The notes beneath the pieces are model-generated. The model was not told the origin of the DNA and did no database searches. It saw only the letters and a list, made by a program, of their open reading frames with translations. Below are positions 17,812 through 26,364 of a DNA stretch of 64,000 nucleotides, in pieces. The DNA is taken from positions 1 to 64,000 of the forward strand of contig NZ_JAJNOD010000006.1 of the NCBI RefSeq assembly GCF_021044885.1, given 5' to 3'. The translations under genes were made by a program, and so were the position numbers. This DNA is from Microbacterium nymphoidis (lineage in GTDB: Bacteria > Actinomycetota > Actinomycetes > Actinomycetales > Microbacteriaceae). Every line of letters begins with the position of its first letter. Position 1 is the stretch's first letter.

Positions 17812-18975
17812 TCAGCGGAGGGAGGTGAGGCGCTCCGAGATGACGGCGACCACGTCGTCGAACAGCGGGTGCTCCGGATCCAGACCCGTGATCTCGCGGG
17901 CGAGGGCGGGGGCATCGGCGGAGCCGCGCAGCAGCTCCTGCAACTGCACCGACTGCTCGTCGGCGGGGTCGGAGAACTCCAGCGCCGCACCCACCGCGTG
18001 CAACAGCGCCTCCGTAGCGAGACCGCGCTCGGCCGCCTCCGCGGAGGGGCCGATGAAGCGCTCGTGACGGCTGAGCTTGCGCAGCGGCTGACGCCCGACG
18101 CGCCAGACCGTGTCGGGCAGCTCGGGATTGCGGAATCGGTTCAGGATCGTCGCCCGGTACTCCGCGAGGCTTTCGGCGGACAAACCGTGCTTCGCCTCCA
18201 GCACCGCGGAGGTCTCCTCGAGCGCACGCGCCACGCCGTCCTCGACGGCCGCGATCGCGAGGGCGTCCGAGATGCTCTCCGCCCCGGCTGCGGCACCGAG
18301 GTACGCGGTGGCGGCGTGGCCGGTGTTCACGGTGAAGAGCTTGCGCTCGATGTACGGCGCGAGGTCGTCGACGAAGTGCGCACCCGGGATGTTCGGCGGG
18401 TTGTCGCCGAACGGGCGGCGCTCGATGGCCCACTCGAAGAACGGCTCCACGGTCACGTCGATTCCCTCGCCGGGCGCCTGTGCGGGCACGATCCGATCCA
18501 CGGCGGTGTTGGCAAAGACGGCGCGGTGCGACAACTCGCGCCAGTCCGCTCCGGCGCGCTCGACGATGGCCTCACGCAGCGTGTCCGTCGCCCCGATCGC
18601 GTTCTCGCACGCCATGACCTGCAGCGGCGCGGCATTCTCGTCGCGGCGGCGGAGGCCGTCCAGGATGTTGGCCGCGACGAACTTCAGCACCGTGGGGCCC
18701 ACGGCCGTGGTCACCACGCTCGCCGCGGCGATCTCCCGCGCGAGGGCCTCCGGGTCCGCCGCACTGTCGATAGCGCGGAAACCGGTGACCACGTGATCCA
18801 CCCCGCCGGGTCCCGCCTCGTGCACGGTGTACTCATCGGCGGCGTTGATGGCGTCGACGAGGGCGGTCGCCACGTCGCTGAACACCAGCTCGTAGCCGCC
18901 GTCGTGCAGCAGCCACCCGACGAAGCCGCGCCCGATGTTGCCCGCGCCGAAGTGCACGGCTGTGGGCGCGCTCAT
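17812..18975 (-). CDS. mtlD: Mannitol-1-phosphate 5-dehydrogenase
   Basis: A 387-residue NAD-dependent dehydrogenase of the long-chain polyol family that oxidises mannitol-1-phosphate to fructose-6-phosphate. The N-terminal FGAGNIGRGF motif (9-18) binds NAD. The KLFTVNTGHA segment holds the lysine and asparagine/histidine of the active site. The ATG overlaps the mtlF stop (ATGA). It is the last gene of the mannitol PTS operon and length is typical. Confidence 0.96.
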   Translation of the reverse strand: MSAPTAVHFGAGNIGRGFVGWLLHDGGYELVFSDVATALVDAINAADEYTVHEAGPGGVDHVVTGFRAIDSAADPEALAREIAAASVVTTAVGPTVLKFVAANILDGLRRRDENAAPLQVMACENAIGATDTLREAIVERAGADWRELSHRAVFANTAVDRIVPAQAPGEGIDVTVEPFFEWAIERRPFGDNPPNIPGAHFVDDLAPYIERKLFTVNTGHAATAYLGAAAGAESISDALAIAAVEDGVARALEETSAVLEAKHGLSAESLAEYRATILNRFRNPELPDTVWRVGRQPLRKLSRHERFIGPSAEAAERGLATEALLHAVGAALEFSDPADEQSVQLQELLRGSADAPALAREITGLDPEHPLFDDVVAVISERLTSLR

Positions 18976-19412
18976 GCTTCGTTCACCGTGGCGACCAGCT
19001 CGAACAGCTCCTGCGGCGTGGCAGCAGCCTTGAGGCGGGCGAGGTCGTCCTCATCGGAGAACAGGATGGCGATGCGCCCGAGGATCTCCAGGTGCTCATC
19101 GCCCTTGCCCGCGATGCCCACCACGAAGCTCACCGGCTCGCCGCCCCAGTCCACGCCGCCGTCGTAGCGCACCAGCGACAGACCGGACTCCAGGATGGTG
19201 TCCTTGGTCTCGTTCGTGCCGTGCGGGATGGCCAGCTCGTTGCCCATGTAGGTGGACACCGTGGCCTCGCGCAGCTGCATGGCGGCGAAGTAGCCGTCGG
19301 TGACGGCGCCGGCGGCGACGAGGATGTCGGCGGCCTCCTTCATCGCGGCTTCCTGCGTGGTGCCGTTCGGGTGGATGCGGACGGAATCGGGACGGAGGAT
19401 CGAGTGGGACAT
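18972..19412 (-). CDS. mtlF: Mannitol-specific PTS component EIIA
   Basis: A 146-residue EIIA of the mannitol/fructose class. H64 in the LAIPHGT motif accepts phosphate from HPr and passes it to the EIIB domain of MtlA. I take the ATG at 19412; a second ATG at 19427 overlaps the GGAAGGG ribosome site and would put that site inside the gene. It follows a probable internal terminator after mtlA, so its level may differ from that of MtlA. Confidence 0.94.
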   Translation of the reverse strand: MSHSILRPDSVRIHPNGTTQEAAMKEAADILVAAGAVTDGYFAAMQLREATVSTYMGNELAIPHGTNETKDTILESGLSLVRYDGGVDWGGEPVSFVVGIAGKGDEHLEILGRIAILFSDEDDLARLKAAATPQELFELVATVNEA

Positions 19413-19477
19413 TGTGTTCCCTTCCACGGGGTGTTCGGCCTATCGGTGTCCGGCGCGGTCGGACCGTCGCCGAGGGC

Positions 19478-19508
19478 GGGAGCGGCCCGGATTTCCCGGA
19501 CCGCTCCC
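19478..19508 (-). terminator. Hairpin between mtlA and mtlF
   Basis: An imperfect stem (19478-19490 with 19495-19508, one mismatch) lies just past the mtlA stop and 66 bp before mtlF. It may cause partial termination within the operon. Confidence 0.55.
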
Positions 19509-19519
19509 GGAGATGATGC

Positions 19520-21130
19520 TCAGGAAGCATCCTCCTGCTGTTTGCGCACGCGGTCCACGACCTCGTCGTACTTCGGAGAGTTCATGAAGTTATCGACCGA
19601 CACGTGCACGGCGGAGGGGTTGCGCTCCGTGGCGCGCTGGGTGAGCTGCGCCTGCGTGACGATGAGGTCCTCGGTGCCGTCCAGGTTCGCGATGGCCTTG
19701 TTGGTGACCGTCACCCCCTCGATGCCCGCCTTCTTGAACTTGTTGCGCAGCACGCTCGCGCCCATGGCGGAGGAGCCCATGCCGGCGTCGCACGCGAACA
19801 CGATGTTCTTCAGCTCACGCTCGTCGGCGGCTCCGGTGATGGTGCCCGCCTGCGTCTGGGCGACCTCGCCGGCCGCGCTGGAAGCCGCGAGACCCCCGAG
19901 CACGGACGAGCCCTTGCCCTTGTTCGCCTGGGTCTGCGCGACCGCGGCGGACAGGTCGCCGGCGTTCTCCGCCGCCAGGTCCTTCTTGCGGCTGGCCCGC
20001 AGGATGATCGCCGCGATGACGAACGAGACCGTCGCAGCCAGCAGCACGGAGAGGATCACTCCGAGGTAGCTGTCCTTCGACGTGGCCGCGAGGACCGCGA
20101 AGATCGAGCCGGGAGCGGCGGGGGCCACCAGGCCCGAGTTGAACAGCACGTTGGTGGCCACACCCGTGGCACCACCGGCGATCGCGGCGAGGATCACCAT
20201 CGGCTTCATGAGCACGTACGGGAAGTAGATCTCGTGGATGCCGCCGAAGAACTGGATGATGATCGCACCGGGGGCGGAGGCCTTCGCCGCGCCGATGCCG
20301 AAGAACGTGAACGCCAGCAGGATGCCGAGGCCGGGACCGGGGTTGGCCTCGATGAGGTACAGGAAGGACTTGCCCTGCTCGATGACCTGCTGGGTGGCCA
20401 GCGGCGTGAACACGCCGTGGTTGATGGCGTTGTTGAGGAACAGCACCTTGGCCGGCTCGACGATGATCGACAGCAGGGGGAGGATGCCCAGCTCCACCAT
20501 CCACTTGACCACAGCACCCAGCGTGTTGCTGATGAGCTGCATCGCCGGACCGAAGCCGAAGAAGCCGAGGATCGCGAGCAGGAATCCGAGGATGCCGGCC
20601 GAGTAGTTGTTGACGAGCATTTCGAAGCCCGGCTTGATCTTGCCGTCCCACAGCCGGTCCATCTGCTTGGTGAGCCAGCCCGCGAACGGGCCCATCACCA
20701 TCGCACCGAGGAACATGGGGATGTCGGTTCCCACGATGACGCCCATGGTGGCGATGGTGGCCACGACGCCGCCGCGCTCGCCGTACACCATGCGGCCCGC
20801 GGTGTTCGCGATGAGCAGCGGCAGCAGGTAGGTGATCATCGGCCCGACGAGACCGACGTACTGCTGGAAGGTGTTGCCGTCCTCGCCCACCGCCAGCTGC
20901 GTGCGCGAGCCCATCCAGCCGATCAGCGACTGATCGCCGAAACCGCCGAAGATGTCGGCGACGGGATGCCAGCCGCCGAGCCAGCCGGTGGCGATGAACA
21001 GGGTGGTGATCAGACCCCACGCGATGAACGCCGCGATGTTGGGCATGATCATGCCGGAGAGGAACGTGCCGAATCGCTGTACGGCGACGCGGGCTCCTCC
21101 TCGGGTCTGGGTCGGTGACGCCGTCGTCAT
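19520..21130 (-). CDS. mtlA: Mannitol-specific PTS transporter EIICB
   Basis: A 536-residue membrane permease with fused phosphotransfer domain. The EIIC part (about 20-345) has six to eight spans and the NNAINHG and GGIHEIYFPY segments of mannitol permeases. A charged linker (about 345-435) joins it to EIIB, where C447 in FACDAGMGSS carries the phosphate. EIIA is separate (mtlF). The ATG at 21130 overlaps the ptsI stop (ATGA). The frame runs open far upstream inside ptsI but that is a shadow. Confidence 0.96.
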   Translation of the reverse strand: MTTASPTQTRGGARVAVQRFGTFLSGMIMPNIAAFIAWGLITTLFIATGWLGGWHPVADIFGGFGDQSLIGWMGSRTQLAVGEDGNTFQQYVGLVGPMITYLLPLLIANTAGRMVYGERGGVVATIATMGVIVGTDIPMFLGAMVMGPFAGWLTKQMDRLWDGKIKPGFEMLVNNYSAGILGFLLAILGFFGFGPAMQLISNTLGAVVKWMVELGILPLLSIIVEPAKVLFLNNAINHGVFTPLATQQVIEQGKSFLYLIEANPGPGLGILLAFTFFGIGAAKASAPGAIIIQFFGGIHEIYFPYVLMKPMVILAAIAGGATGVATNVLFNSGLVAPAAPGSIFAVLAATSKDSYLGVILSVLLAATVSFVIAAIILRASRKKDLAAENAGDLSAAVAQTQANKGKGSSVLGGLAASSAAGEVAQTQAGTITGAADERELKNIVFACDAGMGSSAMGASVLRNKFKKAGIEGVTVTNKAIANLDGTEDLIVTQAQLTQRATERNPSAVHVSVDNFMNSPKYDEVVDRVRKQQEDAS

Positions 21131-22794
21131 GACTGGTTCTCCTTTTCTGCTGCGGCTCGCGCCGCTGCTCGTGCACCGGCCGCATCGGATGCGGCCAGTG
21201 CTGCCGCGGCGATGCGGCGGGCATCGTCCAGCGTGTATCGGGTGAGGGAAGCGCGCACGTCGGCGAGAGCCGACGGCGCCATCGAGAGACTGGTGGCGCC
21301 GAGGCCGACGAGCACCACGGCCAGCAGCGGGTCGGCGGCAGCCTCGCCGCAGATGCCCACGGGCTTCGCGAGCTCGGCACCGGCGGAGCCCACCGAGCCG
21401 ATGAGGCTCAGCACCGCCGGGTGCCACGGACTCTGCAGATCGGCGACGGATCCGAGCAACCGGTCTGCCGCCATCGTGTACTGCGTGAGGTCGTTGGTGC
21501 CGATCGAGGCGAACTCGGTGCGCGCGAGCACGCGGTCGGCGATGAGCGCGGCCGCCGGGGTCTCGATCATCACGCCCGCGGTCTTCAGACCGTGCTCGTG
21601 GACGATCGCGGTGAAGTACTCCGTCTCCTCCACGGTGGCCACCATCGGTGCCATGACCCAGAGATCGGCGTCGGTCACCGCATCCGCCGCCGCGAGTGCG
21701 GTCAGCTGATCGCGGAGGATCTGCTCGCTCGCGCGGAGTGCCCGGATGCCACGGACTCCGAGGGCGGGGTTCTCCTCCTCGCTGTCGTTGAGGAAGGACA
21801 GCGGCTTGTCCGCGCCGGCGTCCAGCGCGCGCACCACGACCTTGCGGCCGGGGAAAGCCTCCAGCAACTGCGTGTAGGCGGCCTGCTGCTCGGCGACGGA
21901 CGGTGCGGTGTCCGCGGAGAGGAACAGGAACTCGGTGCGGAACAGGCCGACGCCTTCTGCTCCCTTCGCCACGGCCTCGGCAGCACCTGCGGGCGAGCCG
22001 AGATTGGCGAGCAGGGGCACCGCTGTGCCGTCGGCGAGGGCGCCGGCACTGAGCGGTGCGGCGGCTGCGGCCCGACGGGCTCGCGCCTTCGCGGCTGCCT
22101 TCTCGAGTTCGGTCTCGCTCGGCGATGTGATGACCGTGCCGGTCTCGGCGTCGACGATCACCGTCTCGCCGTCGACCAGCGATGCGGCACCGGACACGCC
22201 GACGATGGCGGTGATGCCCTTCTCGCGAGCCAGGATGGCGGTGTGCGAGGTGGGCCCGCCGTCGCTGGTGACGACGGCGAGGACCAGGTCCAGATCCAGG
22301 AGCGCGGTGTCGGCGGGGGCCAGATCGCGCGCGACGAGCACGTACGGATGGCCGGGTTCCGGCAATCCGGGCGCGGCGACGCCTCGCAGCTGCGCGAGGA
22401 CGCGCTGGGCGACGTCGTCGAGGTCCGCCGCACGCTCGCCCAGGTACCCGCCGGCCTCGGTGAGCAGATCCCGGAACGCCGCGAACGCGTCCACGACCGA
22501 CCACTCGGCGGTGTATCCGGCGTCGATGCGCTCATCCACCTGGTCGGCGAGCTCGGGGTCCTCGGCCATCATGGCCTGGGCTTCGAGCACGTCCTGCGCG
22601 GTGCCGCCTGCGCGGGCGCCGCGGCTTTCCAGCTCACGTGCGACGGCGTCGACGGCCGTGCGGAAACGCGCCTTCTCCGCATCGGGAGCCTGTGCGGACG
22701 CGGTCTTGTCGGGTGCCGGCAGCGGGTCGGCGATGCGGGCGACCGGCCCCTGGGCGACGCCCAGGCCGATGCCCACTCCGGTCAGCTCAGCCAC
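21127..22794 (-). CDS. ptsI: PTS enzyme I (PEP-protein phosphotransferase)
   Basis: A 555-residue general PTS enzyme that transfers phosphate from PEP to HPr. H184 in SDGGPTSHTAILAREKGI is the phosphorylated residue. The C-terminal PEP-binding barrel has the DAGADKPL, FRTEFLF and SIGTNDLTQY motifs. It is slightly short of the usual ~570 residues. It sits 3 bp after ptsH and is coupled to mtlA, so the general PTS is expressed with the mannitol system. Confidence 0.96.
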   Translation of the reverse strand: MAELTGVGIGLGVAQGPVARIADPLPAPDKTASAQAPDAEKARFRTAVDAVARELESRGARAGGTAQDVLEAQAMMAEDPELADQVDERIDAGYTAEWSVVDAFAAFRDLLTEAGGYLGERAADLDDVAQRVLAQLRGVAAPGLPEPGHPYVLVARDLAPADTALLDLDLVLAVVTSDGGPTSHTAILAREKGITAIVGVSGAASLVDGETVIVDAETGTVITSPSETELEKAAAKARARRAAAAAPLSAGALADGTAVPLLANLGSPAGAAEAVAKGAEGVGLFRTEFLFLSADTAPSVAEQQAAYTQLLEAFPGRKVVVRALDAGADKPLSFLNDSEEENPALGVRGIRALRASEQILRDQLTALAAADAVTDADLWVMAPMVATVEETEYFTAIVHEHGLKTAGVMIETPAAALIADRVLARTEFASIGTNDLTQYTMAADRLLGSVADLQSPWHPAVLSLIGSVGSAGAELAKPVGICGEAAADPLLAVVLVGLGATSLSMAPSALADVRASLTRYTLDDARRIAAAALAASDAAGARAAARAAAEKENQS

Positions 22795-22797
22795 GGT

Positions 22798-23079
22798 TCA
22801 CTCCGCGTCGATGTCGCTGGCGAGGAGGGCCGCGAGGGAGTCGATCGCGGCGGCCGCCCCGGGAGCGTCCGCGTCGGTGGCGAGCACGACCTCGTCGCCG
22901 TGCTCCGCACCGAGCGAGATGACGCCCAGGATGCTGGCCGCGTTGGTGGGCTTGCCCTCACCCTTCTGGATGGTGATCGGCAGGCCGAGCTCCTTCGCCG
23001 CCTGCGCGAACAGCTTCGCCGGGCGGGCGTGGAGGCCGTGCGAGGAGCCGACGGTGACGGTGCGCGTGATGGTGGTCAT
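22798..23079 (-). CDS. ptsH: HPr phosphocarrier protein
   Basis: A 93-residue HPr. H17 in GLHARPA is the phosphohistidine, and S49 in the NAASILGVISLG segment occupies the place of the regulatory serine of Firmicutes HPr. The ATG at 23079 has GGAGGATCAC before it; the frame stays open upstream, but the extension is outside the HPr fold. It is the second gene of the PTS operon. Confidence 0.96.
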   Translation of the reverse strand: MTTITRTVTVGSSHGLHARPAKLFAQAAKELGLPITIQKGEGKPTNAASILGVISLGAEHGDEVVLATDADAPGAAAAIDSLAALLASDIDAE

Positions 23080-23111
23080 GTGATCCTCCGGATGAGTGGG
23101 TTGAAAGGAAA

Positions 23112-23417
23112 TCAGGTCAGCTGGTTCACGAGCGCGAGGGTCTTCGCACCGGTGAGATCTCGGAGGCACTGCTCCGGAAGCACCTCGACGCGGGCCGGTG
23201 CGAGCTGCTCTCTGGCCTCGCCGAGAACGTGCGAGAGGTGGGGGCCGATGAGGACCAGATCCGCCTCCGCGGCACGATCGGAATCGCTCGCGAGGGAAGC
23301 CCCCCAGCTCCCGGCCCGAGCGGACAGCGGGAACCCGCCCTCCCGGGCTGCTCTTTCCAAGCGCTGGGCGACGAAGGTGCTGGAAGCACCCGCGCCGCAC
23401 ACGATCAGGATCTTCAT
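23112..23417 (-). CDS. Orphan PTS EIIB (lactose/cellobiose-type)
   Basis: A 101-residue protein starting MKILIVCGAGASSTF, the P-loop of lactose/cellobiose/chitobiose-type EIIB, with C7 as the predicted phosphocysteine. Its EIIC and EIIA partners are not in the window; the mannitol permease has its own EIIB domain of another class. AGGAGG precedes the ATG. It is the first gene of the mannitol operon and could be a regulatory phosphate acceptor or serve a distant permease. Family assignment rests on the N-terminal loop and size. Confidence 0.75.
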   Translation of the reverse strand: MKILIVCGAGASSTFVAQRLERAAREGGFPLSARAGSWGASLASDSDRAAEADLVLIGPHLSHVLGEAREQLAPARVEVLPEQCLRDLTGAKTLALVNQLT

Positions 23418-23436
23418 CGACCCACCTCCTGATCTC

Positions 23437-23465
23437 ATGGTCGTCCTCGCGTGCACAGGCCACAA
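23437..23465 (-). promoter_or_regulatory. Candidate promoter of the PTS/mannitol operon
   Basis: On the minus strand a weak -35 TTGTGG (23460-23465) and -10 GACCAT (23437-23442) are 17 bp apart, giving a leader of roughly 15 nt that contains the ribosome site. The weak elements suit an activator-dependent promoter. Confidence 0.4.
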
Positions 23466-23474
23466 CCAGGGTGG

Positions 23475-23505
23475 TTTCCGCCCCCGAGGAAAATACTTTC
23501 CGCCC
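23475..23505. promoter_or_regulatory. Tandem TTTCCGCCC repeats, candidate MtlR site
   Basis: TTTCCGCCC occurs at 23475-23483 and 23497-23505, a 22-bp spacing that places both copies on one DNA face. GGAAA/TTTCC (23488-23492 with 23497-23501) forms a small inverted repeat over the second copy. The site lies between mtlR and the PTS operon, about 10 bp upstream of the proposed -35. Confidence 0.4.
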
Positions 23506-23605
23506 GACACCGGCCACGCGGCCGATGTCGCGGGCTAGCATCGGGCAGGAGCGAGGACGCCCCGCGGACGTCCGCTCGCCCCCGACGCGGAGCTCAGGAG
23601 GTGCG

Positions 23606-25501
23606 ATGACCAGGCAGCGACAGGATCGGCTCGTCGACCTCCTGGTGCGCTCCGGCACCTGGCGCACGGCAGCCGACCTGGCTGACCGGCTCGGGGTCAC
23701 CACCCGCAGTATCCGCTCCTACGTGGCCGCGGTGAACGAGCGCGTCGGTGGTGCCGATGCCATCGAGTCCGGCGCGATGGGCTACCGGGTGCGACCCGAT
23801 CGGCTCGCAGCCATCCGCGACACGGCCGACGAGAACGTCCCGGACGTCCGGCGGCATGCCATTGGACGCACGATCGTGCTGGCCGACGACGGCGTCGACG
23901 TCTATGCGCTGGCGGACGAGCACTTCGTCAGTGAGGGAACGATCGAATCCGACCTCGCGTGGGTGCGGGCACGCGGCGTGGAGCGGGGACTGCGCTGGGA
24001 GCGGCGCGGTCCGCTCGTGGGCTTCGTGGGCGAGGAGGGTGCACGCCGGGCGACGCTGCGCTCGCTGCTGCTCGCCGACACCCCCGGCGGCTTCGATGAG
24101 ACCGTGGTGGAGGGTCTGCTCGGCACGGGCAGCGTCGACCGCAGCCGTGTGCTGCGCGCCCGGCTGAGCGCACAGCTGACCGCAGGCGGGTACTTCGTGA
24201 ACGAGTTCGCCCTCGGCGGGGTCGCCTTCGCGGTGCTGCTGGCGGCCTGGCGATCCTCCGCGGGCGCCGTGATCGAGCCTGTCGGCGACGCTGTGGTGGA
24301 CCCTGCGGCGCGCCAGGTCGTGGACGACGTCATCCGTGAGGTCCTCGGAGCAGCGCTTCCCGCCGCGGAGGTGGACGCGCTCACCGTGCTGCTGCGCGTG
24401 CGCGGAGCCGTCGCCTCGGGATCTCCCTCGGACGACACCGATGACGATGCGGCGATCGCGGGGGAGCTGCGGCGGATCGTCGACGCGGTGACCGAGCGGT
24501 TCGCGGTTCCGGCTCTCGAAGACGACGTGCTGACCCGCCTCGTGGCGCACGTGCAGAATCTGCGGCGTCGCTCCAGCGGCGGCGAGTGGAGCCGCAACCC
24601 GCTCACCCGTACGCTGAAGGCGTCGTATCCGCTGCTGTTCGACGTCGCCGTGGCGCTGGCCAGCGCGCTCTACGAGCGCTTCGGGATCCCGGTCCACGAC
24701 GACGAGGTGGCGTATCTCGCGATGCACATCGGAGGCCAGTGGGAACGGCGGCGCTCGCTGGAGAACCGGCTGACCGCCACCCTGGTGTGCCCCGGGTACT
24801 ACGAGATGCACGAACTGCTGCGCACCGGCATCGAGCAGTCGCTCGGCTCCGTGCTGATGATCACCGACGTGCACACGGACGCCGAGCCGTCCGGCGGTTT
24901 CGACACGGACCTCGTGCTGACCACGCTGGAGTCGGGGCAGAACGCCGACAACGTGGTGCAGATCTCGCCGTTCTTCACCGACGTGGATGCGGAGCGCGTG
25001 ATGGCGGCGGTGGCACGGATCCGTCGTTCGCGCCGGCTCTCGCAGTTCCGGGCCGAGCTGTCACGCTACTTCGTGCCCACGGCGTTCGTGCGGGGGATCG
25101 AGGCCGGTGCCGACGAGGAGAGCGTCATCCGCCGCCTCGGGGCGCTCCTGGTGGCAGAGGGGGTGATCGACGAGGAGTACGTCGAAAGCACCGTGGTGCG
25201 GGAGCGGACCTCCTCCACCGCCTTCACGGAGACCCTGGCGGTGCCGCACGCGATCGGGATGACCGCCACGCGCACCGCCATCGCCATCGGGATCGCCGAA
25301 TCGACCCTGTCCTGGGGAGATGCCCGGGTGCAGGTGGTGGCCATGGTCGCCTTCAGCGAGACCGATCGCGAGGCGTTCCAGACGGTGTTCGAACAGTTCG
25401 TGGAGGTCTTCTCCGACGCCGCCTCGGTGCAGCGTCTCGTGCGCCGCGGTACCGATTTCCCCGCCTTCCTGGAGCAGCTGGCCGCCCTCATCGACGGCTG
25501 A
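23606..25501 (+). CDS. mtlR: MtlR-type PRD transcriptional activator
   Basis: A 631-residue regulator of the BglG/MtlR group. An N-terminal HTH_11-like helix-turn-helix (about 5-60) is followed by a second DNA-binding region, two PTS regulation domains (about 190-400), an EIIB-like domain near VCPGYYEM and a C-terminal EIIA-like domain with the AVPHAIG histidine motif. PTS proteins phosphorylate such domains to set activity. The ATG at 23606 follows CAGGAGG. It is divergent from the mannitol operon, which it most likely controls. Confidence 0.9.
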   Translation: MTRQRQDRLVDLLVRSGTWRTAADLADRLGVTTRSIRSYVAAVNERVGGADAIESGAMGYRVRPDRLAAIRDTADENVPDVRRHAIGRTIVLADDGVDVYALADEHFVSEGTIESDLAWVRARGVERGLRWERRGPLVGFVGEEGARRATLRSLLLADTPGGFDETVVEGLLGTGSVDRSRVLRARLSAQLTAGGYFVNEFALGGVAFAVLLAAWRSSAGAVIEPVGDAVVDPAARQVVDDVIREVLGAALPAAEVDALTVLLRVRGAVASGSPSDDTDDDAAIAGELRRIVDAVTERFAVPALEDDVLTRLVAHVQNLRRRSSGGEWSRNPLTRTLKASYPLLFDVAVALASALYERFGIPVHDDEVAYLAMHIGGQWERRRSLENRLTATLVCPGYYEMHELLRTGIEQSLGSVLMITDVHTDAEPSGGFDTDLVLTTLESGQNADNVVQISPFFTDVDAERVMAAVARIRRSRRLSQFRAELSRYFVPTAFVRGIEAGADEESVIRRLGALLVAEGVIDEEYVESTVVRERTSSTAFTETLAVPHAIGMTATRTAIAIGIAESTLSWGDARVQVVAMVAFSETDREAFQTVFEQFVEVFSDAASVQRLVRRGTDFPAFLEQLAALIDG

Positions 25502-25504
25502 GAC

Positions 25505-25771
25505 TCACTCGGTCGCGCGGAGGATCGCGGCGATTGCGGCCACCACCCCCGACGCGCCGGCCCCGCGCGCTCCCACTCCCACCGTCGTGCCGGCGCGAAG
25601 GTCCGCCGCCATCAGCGACAGGACGCTGGCGGCGTTGAGCTCTGAGCCGGACCCGGCTCGCAGCATCACCGTTCCGGCGAAACCTCCCGCGCGGGCCGCG
25701 ACCGCAGCGGCCGGGCGCGCGTGCAGATCCTGCCCCAGCACCACCTCGGCGGTGGCGTCGAGATCGCTCAC
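25505..25771 (-). CDS. Second HPr-family phosphocarrier protein
   Basis: An 88-residue HPr-like protein. H17 in DLHARPA matches the phosphohistidine of HPr, and a NAASVLSLMAADLRAG stretch matches the regulatory-serine region. The C-terminal Gly/Ala-rich part is looser than in the main HPr. The GTG at 25771 overlaps the stop of the upstream acetyltransferase gene. It converges on mtlR with only 3 bp between them. Its partner is unknown; a role in DhaM-like or regulatory phosphotransfer is possible. Confidence 0.8.
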   Translation of the reverse strand: MSDLDATAEVVLGQDLHARPAAAVAARAGGFAGTVMLRAGSGSELNAASVLSLMAADLRAGTTVGVGARGAGASGVVAAIAAILRATE

Positions 25772-26352
25772 AGCTCGCCGAGACGGGCGCGCAGCCCGGT
25801 ACGCACCGTGGGCCACTCGTGCGGGAGGATCGAGTACACGACGGTGTCGCGCAGCGTCCCGTCCGGTCCGAAGCGGTGGTTGCGGAACACGCCGTCCTGC
25901 TTCGCCCCCAGGCGCTCGATCGCCCGCCGTGAGGCGAAGTTGTGGAAGTGCGTGCGCAACTCCACGGCGATCACCCCGCACGTGTCGAAGGCGTGCGCGA
26001 GCAGCAGCAGCTTCGTCTCGGCGTTCACTCCCGTCCCGCGGGCGTCGAGCGCGAGCCAGGTGTAGCCGATCTCGGTGCGCGGAAGCTCCGGCTGCACGTT
26101 GCAGAACGTCGTCTCCCCGACGATCGCGTCATCCTCCAGGCGCCGGATCGCGAACGGGTTCATCGTCCCGCGATCACGCTGCGCGAGCCGGTCGGCGATG
26201 TCCTCGTCGATGCCGTCCGGACGGGGTGCCACCGTGTACCAGAGCGCATCGGTGTTCCCCGCTGCGGCGGCGCGCAACCCCTCGGCGTGCGCCTCGCTCA
26301 GCGGCTCGAGGCGGACGCGGCTTCCAGTGAGCGTGACGGGGGCGTCGATCAT
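25768..26352 (-). CDS. GNAT-family N-acetyltransferase (RimJ/RimL-like)
   Basis: A 194-residue acetyltransferase of the RimJ/RimL type. The acetyl-CoA region contains DARGTGVN, and the ASRRAIERLGAKQDG motif near the C-terminus is typical of the subfamily. The substrate (protein N-terminus or small amine) is not predictable. A -10 TAGACT (26359-26364) ends 6 nt before the ATG, consistent with a leaderless transcript. It is translationally coupled to the second HPr gene. Confidence 0.85.
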   Translation of the reverse strand: MIDAPVTLTGSRVRLEPLSEAHAEGLRAAAAGNTDALWYTVAPRPDGIDEDIADRLAQRDRGTMNPFAIRRLEDDAIVGETTFCNVQPELPRTEIGYTWLALDARGTGVNAETKLLLLAHAFDTCGVIAVELRTHFHNFASRRAIERLGAKQDGVFRNHRFGPDGTLRDTVVYSILPHEWPTVRTGLRARLGEL

Positions 26353-26358
26353 CCGCCC

Positions 26359-26364
26359 AGTCTA
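26359..26364 (-). promoter_or_regulatory. -10 element for the GNAT gene (leaderless pattern)
   Basis: TAGACT on the minus strand ends 6 nt before the ATG at 26352. It overlaps the 3' end of the upstream MFS gene. Confidence 0.4.

Noticed and set aside
19520..22504. A 994-residue frame covering mtlA and more
   Set aside because: The part upstream of 21130 overlaps ptsI out of frame and is Arg/Gly-rich; the ATGA overlap with ptsI sets the true start.
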